Positions 59,950 to 64,000 of a stretch of DNA of 64,000 bases are shown piece after piece (position 1 is the first letter of the stretch; the number at the start of each line of letters is the position of its first letter). This DNA is from Pleodorina starrii (Eukaryota > Chlorophyta > Chlorophyceae > Chlamydomonadales > Volvocaceae). Location of the stretch: the NCBI GenBank assembly GCA_030267565.1, contig BRXU01000015.1, positions 2,541,001-2,605,000 of the forward strand, read 5' to 3'. Below the pieces are notes generated by a model that ran no database searches, was not told where the DNA came from, and saw nothing but the letters and a program-made list of their open reading frames with translations. Both the position numbers and the translations under genes were made by a program.

Positions 59950-61111
59950 TGTTCGTGCCGAGGTCTCCCAACTTGTCGACAGTCGATCTGCTCGACTCCC
60001 ACAAAGCACTGTCCTAAGAGACTAGTGCGCGCATTGGCCACTTCCTTGTATGCTGCTACTGCTTGAAGGATTGACAGGCATTCAGCGTGCGGAAGTAGGC
60101 ATATACGGCATGCAGAGTACAGTCTACAGTGTGAGACTCATCACAAGGGCTGTTCTCGCCGTCGATGACGAGTGAAGCCATGCCGGAGCGGCATGTTATC
60201 GATTTGTCATAGCCGCGACGAGATGCGTGCAAGTGATAGGCGTTTGCCTGCGTCCCTGCGCGCTGCGCCGCTTGACGGGTGCTAACGGTCAACCGCCAGT
60301 GTCTTGCCAGCAAGAGTTGGTGAGTTGCACGAAGCCCTGAGCACCCTGCGCCCCACTAATAACCGGGAAACCTACGAAAACCCCAGCCATGCAGACACCT
60401 CCATATATTCGTAGAGCCGGCTTACGACGGCTTACGAGCATAAATGTGTCGAACGCTGCTGGAAGGTTCCGTTCGTCGCACCATCGGTGAACGCCAATAG
60501 AGCGCCAAAAGAGCGACTAGTGATATTGTTCGACACGGCACTGACTTTCGGAGCGAAACGGGGTGATCGACGCGCTGTCGACACGACCTCTTTGCAGCAA
60601 CTACGGAGCTGTATACTTTTTTCCACGACGCACGAAAATATGTATCGCCCCAGAACATCCCGAGCCAGCCCAATCCCGACCGCCCCGAGTCGAAAGAACC
60701 GCCCTACGTACCCAAACAAGGTCAAACTTTATATCGCGGCATATGCACGCCTCCCACCCCTTTGGACCAAATAGTTACGACCCGCTAACGAATATCGATA
60801 TAGATTCGCAGCAGAAATACGAGGGCTCACTTGGATGACTCTGCGCGCCGCGCATTTTATGAACGACGCCCCCCTACCGCTTGAATCATTGTGAATGGAA
60901 CAATATTGCACTCAGAAACCTGCGAAACATGCGACAAAAAGTAGCACCGATGAACTGCAGGGGGGGAAGCGCCGTACGGTCGCTGGAGTAGTCTTTCATT
61001 GTTGCTGACGCATGAAGACATCACTTTTGCAGCAACCTTGAAGTGAGTTGCCGACTAGTCAACGCAATAAACGACAGAAAAGGTGGTTCTGAAACACGTT
61101 CAGTCGAAAAA
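59950..61111. promoter_or_regulatory. Shared divergent intergenic region of AXR1 and the cyclophilin gene
   Basis: About 1.16 kb separate the two start codons, which face away from each other. It should contain both promoters and 5' UTRs. I saw no clear TATA box at either end and no third gene. A weak AXR1-like patch lies on the minus strand near 60135-60200. Confidence 0.6.
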
Positions 61112-63172
61112 ATGGCTTCGGACCCCTCGAACCCAATCGTCTTCTTCGACATGACCGCCGGTGGCAAGCCGGTCGGCCGTATTGAGATGGAGGTAGGTTA
61201 CCTTGATTGTCGCGACATGGGAGCGCGCTGAGCAGCTCAGCTTTCGGCGGCGTTGGGTGATCCAGCGGTGGTAGCTCGCTCGTTTGCGCGGGCTTTCTGG
61301 CCCACCACAAAGGCCATCTTAGTTCGGGTGTCGCTGTCCGTGATTGGGCCAGCATTGAGTCTTGTAATGGCGGAATTGCTGCTTCGCAGCCCTTTCGGCA
61401 TGTGCGCTGGAAGCTCTACGAGTTGCATGGTTTCCCTCCGTTTCTCCGACGGAGATTGTCGATCACATTGCTCAATGTAACGTCATGTATGAAAGCATGT
61501 CGGGGCTTGACATCTCGAAAGGCCGCGTCGACACGTTATGTGATTTTGACGCTGCACGCCTACCCGTTCATCAACCCTATCGATTTTAGCTGTTCAAGAA
61601 CGTGGCTCCGAAGACCGTGGAGAACTTCCGCCAGCTCTGTACCGGTAAGGTGACGGGCCGGCCAGATCGGCGTGACATGGCGGGATTGCGTCGCGTAGTT
61701 CCTGCAGTCTCTTGTCGCTGATCCCTGCAGCTCTTACTCCCAACTTCATTTCCCGATATCATGCCTGCTAATGCAGGCGAGGCCGGCGTCGGCAAGCTGG
61801 GCAAGCCGCTGTGCTACAAGGGCTCGCCCTTCCACCGCGTGATTCCCGACGTGAGTGGGCCCCGCCGGTCAACGACCGTCCAGTACCCCTCCATGCGTAG
61901 CCGTGCCGCTGCCGCGAGCGCTGCTACTTTCCGGTGGTGCAGAAGTGGCCATGTTGTCAGCATGCCGCATCAACTCGATCGCTCAAAAGGCCAGTGCCCA
62001 GATAAGCCGCGCTGTCGCGGTTCCGCGCCGTGCTTGCCTTGAACCCTGCGCGCTTTCCTCGACCGCGCCTTTCCCCCTCTGGCTGCAGTTCATGTGCCAA
62101 GGCGGCGACTTCACGAACGGCAACGGCACCGGCGGCGAGTCCATCTACGGCACCAAGTTCGCCGATGAGAACTTCACCCTGAAGCACACCGGCCCCGGCA
62201 TCCTGTCCATGGCCAACGTAGGTCTTGTGTGGGTCTTGGTTGACTTCTCGTAGAGGAGGAACGGCGCATCGGGGGCCCCTGCCCCGGCCAACCCGGGGGC
62301 GCTCTGCTGCTCCCCACAAACACACATCGCCACATGCACGCCTTCGGCCTGTCACTGTGCCCACGTCAATCCGGCGGCTGTTTCACTGGACTCCCTGACG
62401 AGCCTTCGCAGCGACATGCCACGGACCAGTCACGGCAGGTGTCCCCCTTCAAACTGAGACAGGCTGGTTTGTCCCGGTTTGCGCTGGTCCCGTCCCTCTC
62501 GTCCGCAGGCCGGCCGCGACACCAACGGGTCGCAGTTCTTCATCTGCACGGTGTCCACTCCGTGGCTGGACGGCAAGCACGTCGTGTAAGTTGGTTGGTT
62601 GACTGGGTTGTTGGCTGTGCGGCCCTTGGACAAACATGGGTTCGAACTCCGGCACAATCGCTATAAGCTGGTGCCTCCCCTAGGCCCTGCACGGAGGTCG
62701 TTAGGTCCCTGCGTGGAGGCGCGCGCCTTGCACCCATGACCACCCATGCAGCTGTCAGTCATGGGTTTGTGTGCGTTGGCAGCCTCACTGCTGTGTGTAT
62801 CTCCTTGTTTGGTGCGCGCAACGCGCCCTTGTGTAAGCGGCTGGGTTTTCACCGTGTACGACATTCTGAACGCTGTACGACGGCCTTGAGCGCGGGGCTC
62901 CGCGGATCTTTCACGCTACCTGGCAACTTGTTGTTGTAAAGACCGACTTTAATAACTTTCCATAATGGAGTGACGATGCTCCCTGTGTTGCCGTACTCCC
63001 CTGCGTCGCCTTCCGGTCCCATGCGCCCTGCTGCTCCGGAACCACGACATTCAGTTTCGGCAGGGTCATTGGCGAGGGCATGAAGGTGGTGAAGCACCTG
63101 GAGTCGCTGGGCTCGTCCAGCGGCAAGACCAAGGTCCCGATCGTCGTCGCCGACTGTGGCCAGCTGAGGTGA
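61112..63172 (+). CDS. Cyclophilin-type peptidyl-prolyl cis-trans isomerase, single domain, 6 exons, 177 aa
   Basis: Exons: 61112-61192, 61590-61644, 61777-61850, 62089-62217, 62509-62585, 63055-63172; phases match and give 534 nt. The protein starts [18 protein letters not shown] and follows the cyclophilin A plan throughout: [38 protein letters not shown] with the catalytic Arg, and GSQFFICT followed by [11 protein letters not shown], which carries the Trp that binds cyclosporin in sensitive members. The end is [10 protein letters not shown]. Length matches single-domain cytosolic cyclophilins. There is no signal or transit peptide and no extra domain, so it most likely acts in the cytosol/nucleus as a proline isomerase and folding helper. 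The plant-type insert [13 protein letters not shown] is present. Confidence 0.95.
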
Positions 63173-63538
63173 AGGCCGTACTGTGCCGTATAGCGAGGAA
63201 CGGCAGTCGGATCACCCTCGAGCGGGGTTACGGTGGAGAGGGGGTTTACCCTCGTGTTTCGTTGACTTCTCGGGGCGCTCGGGTTGCTGTTGCACGTATT
63301 GCTTTGGAGATGACACATCAGGAATGATACTCGAGACGCGTCCTAGTGCAATACGCATTCATGAAGCCCCATTTGGGGCCCATGCTTGTTGCTTCGGACA
63401 TGTTCTTGTATCGGCGGTGAACGTCACGTCGCGTGGCGCTGTGTGTCCATGAGGACTGTATCAGGCCCGGAAGGAAGTCACTGCGACAGGTTGTTGCGGT
63501 TATGTTGGTTGTGTCAAAAACTTTGACGCGCGGGGATG

Positions 63539-63543
63539 TGTAA
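63539..63543 (+). terminator. Candidate TGTAA poly(A) signal for the cyclophilin gene
   Basis: TGTAA, the usual Chlamydomonas-type poly(A) signal, lies 367 bases after the cyclophilin stop. Confidence 0.6.
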
Positions 63544-64000
63544 GCGGTTATTGGAACGATGCATTGCCTCTCATTCCTCTCATTCTGACAAAGGTGGTGT
63601 ATTCGATCAGCCATGCTGAATGATACTAACGAGCTGGATAACACGTATGATACAAACATGTCACCGGCTGACTAGACATATCGTCCGTCTTTCTGCAGCA
63701 TCAGCATCGCAAACAACGTCTGTGCCTCCAGATTCTCGCCGCGAATGGGGCAAAAGTATTGCATCCCTCAATTGCAACTAAATCCCTTAACACGTTAACA
63801 AATAAACAACAAGCATCGCAGCCCAACTTGATTAGGTACTTAGTCCATCCGTACACGGCACGGTATTGGGAATGGTAAAACGTGACGTCTACACTGTACA
63901 CAGGACGTGTTTCAGTACACCGAACAATCCCCGTACCATTCGGATGACTGCTAGAATCTGATAGAAAACGGGAGACTACGTGCATACAGTGTTGCCTCGC
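63544..64000. other. Right edge of the window, nothing recognised
   Basis: About 450 bases downstream of the cyclophilin gene, less GC-rich, without a supported gene on either strand. A minus-strand open frame at 63701-63985 has no recognisable motif. Confidence 0.5.

Overview
The window looks like nuclear DNA of a green alga of the Chlamydomonas/volvocine type. It is GC-rich, its genes are cut by many short GT-AG introns, its low-complexity coding runs are Ala/Gly/Gln-rich, TGTAA poly(A)-type signals occur downstream of genes, and CCCTAAAA (green-algal telomere) motifs appear inside an intron. I worked from the sequence alone. All gene models were built by hand from reading-frame continuity, splice-site phase and comparison between paralogues within the window.

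Layout. (1) 102-935: the 3' end of a class-3 lipase gene (L1) whose body lies to the left. (2) 2597-6735: a five-exon F-box/leucine-rich-repeat-like gene. (3) 9143-16395: lipase L2, 13 exons. It is followed by a duplicated 3' fragment of the F-box/LRR gene (16565-17314). (4) 17315-22541: mostly unrecognised sequence, then a Tc1/mariner-IS630-type transposase remnant with candidate inverted repeats and an orphan protein-kinase exon. (5) 22552-34299: a second copy of the L2 block holding lipase L3 (26585-34157), carrying two insertions of a noncoding mobile element. (6) 33534-44135: a 3,534-bp unit in three near-identical head-to-tail copies, each carrying the last exon of L3 and most of a further mobile-element copy. 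(7) 44508-51580: the more diverged lipase L4, with another copy of the element in an intron. (8) 53609-59949, minus strand: a complete 12-exon gene for the AXR1/NAE1 subunit of the NEDD8-activating enzyme. (9) 61112-63172: a complete six-exon cyclophilin gene divergent from AXR1.

The dominant theme is a locally expanding family of membrane-anchored C2-domain lipases, with GHSLGG serine, Asp and His all visible. The expansion was shaped by segmental duplication, unequal exchange and a mobile element with hairpin ends. Comparing the L2 block with the L3 block exposes two exact empty sites for that element. They show insertion between TTTT and C with no target duplication, which together with the end structure suggests a non-autonomous Helitron2/Helentron-like family. 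The housekeeping genes at the right end (neddylation E1 subunit and cyclophilin) share an intergenic region of about 1.16 kb and have no evident functional link to the lipases.
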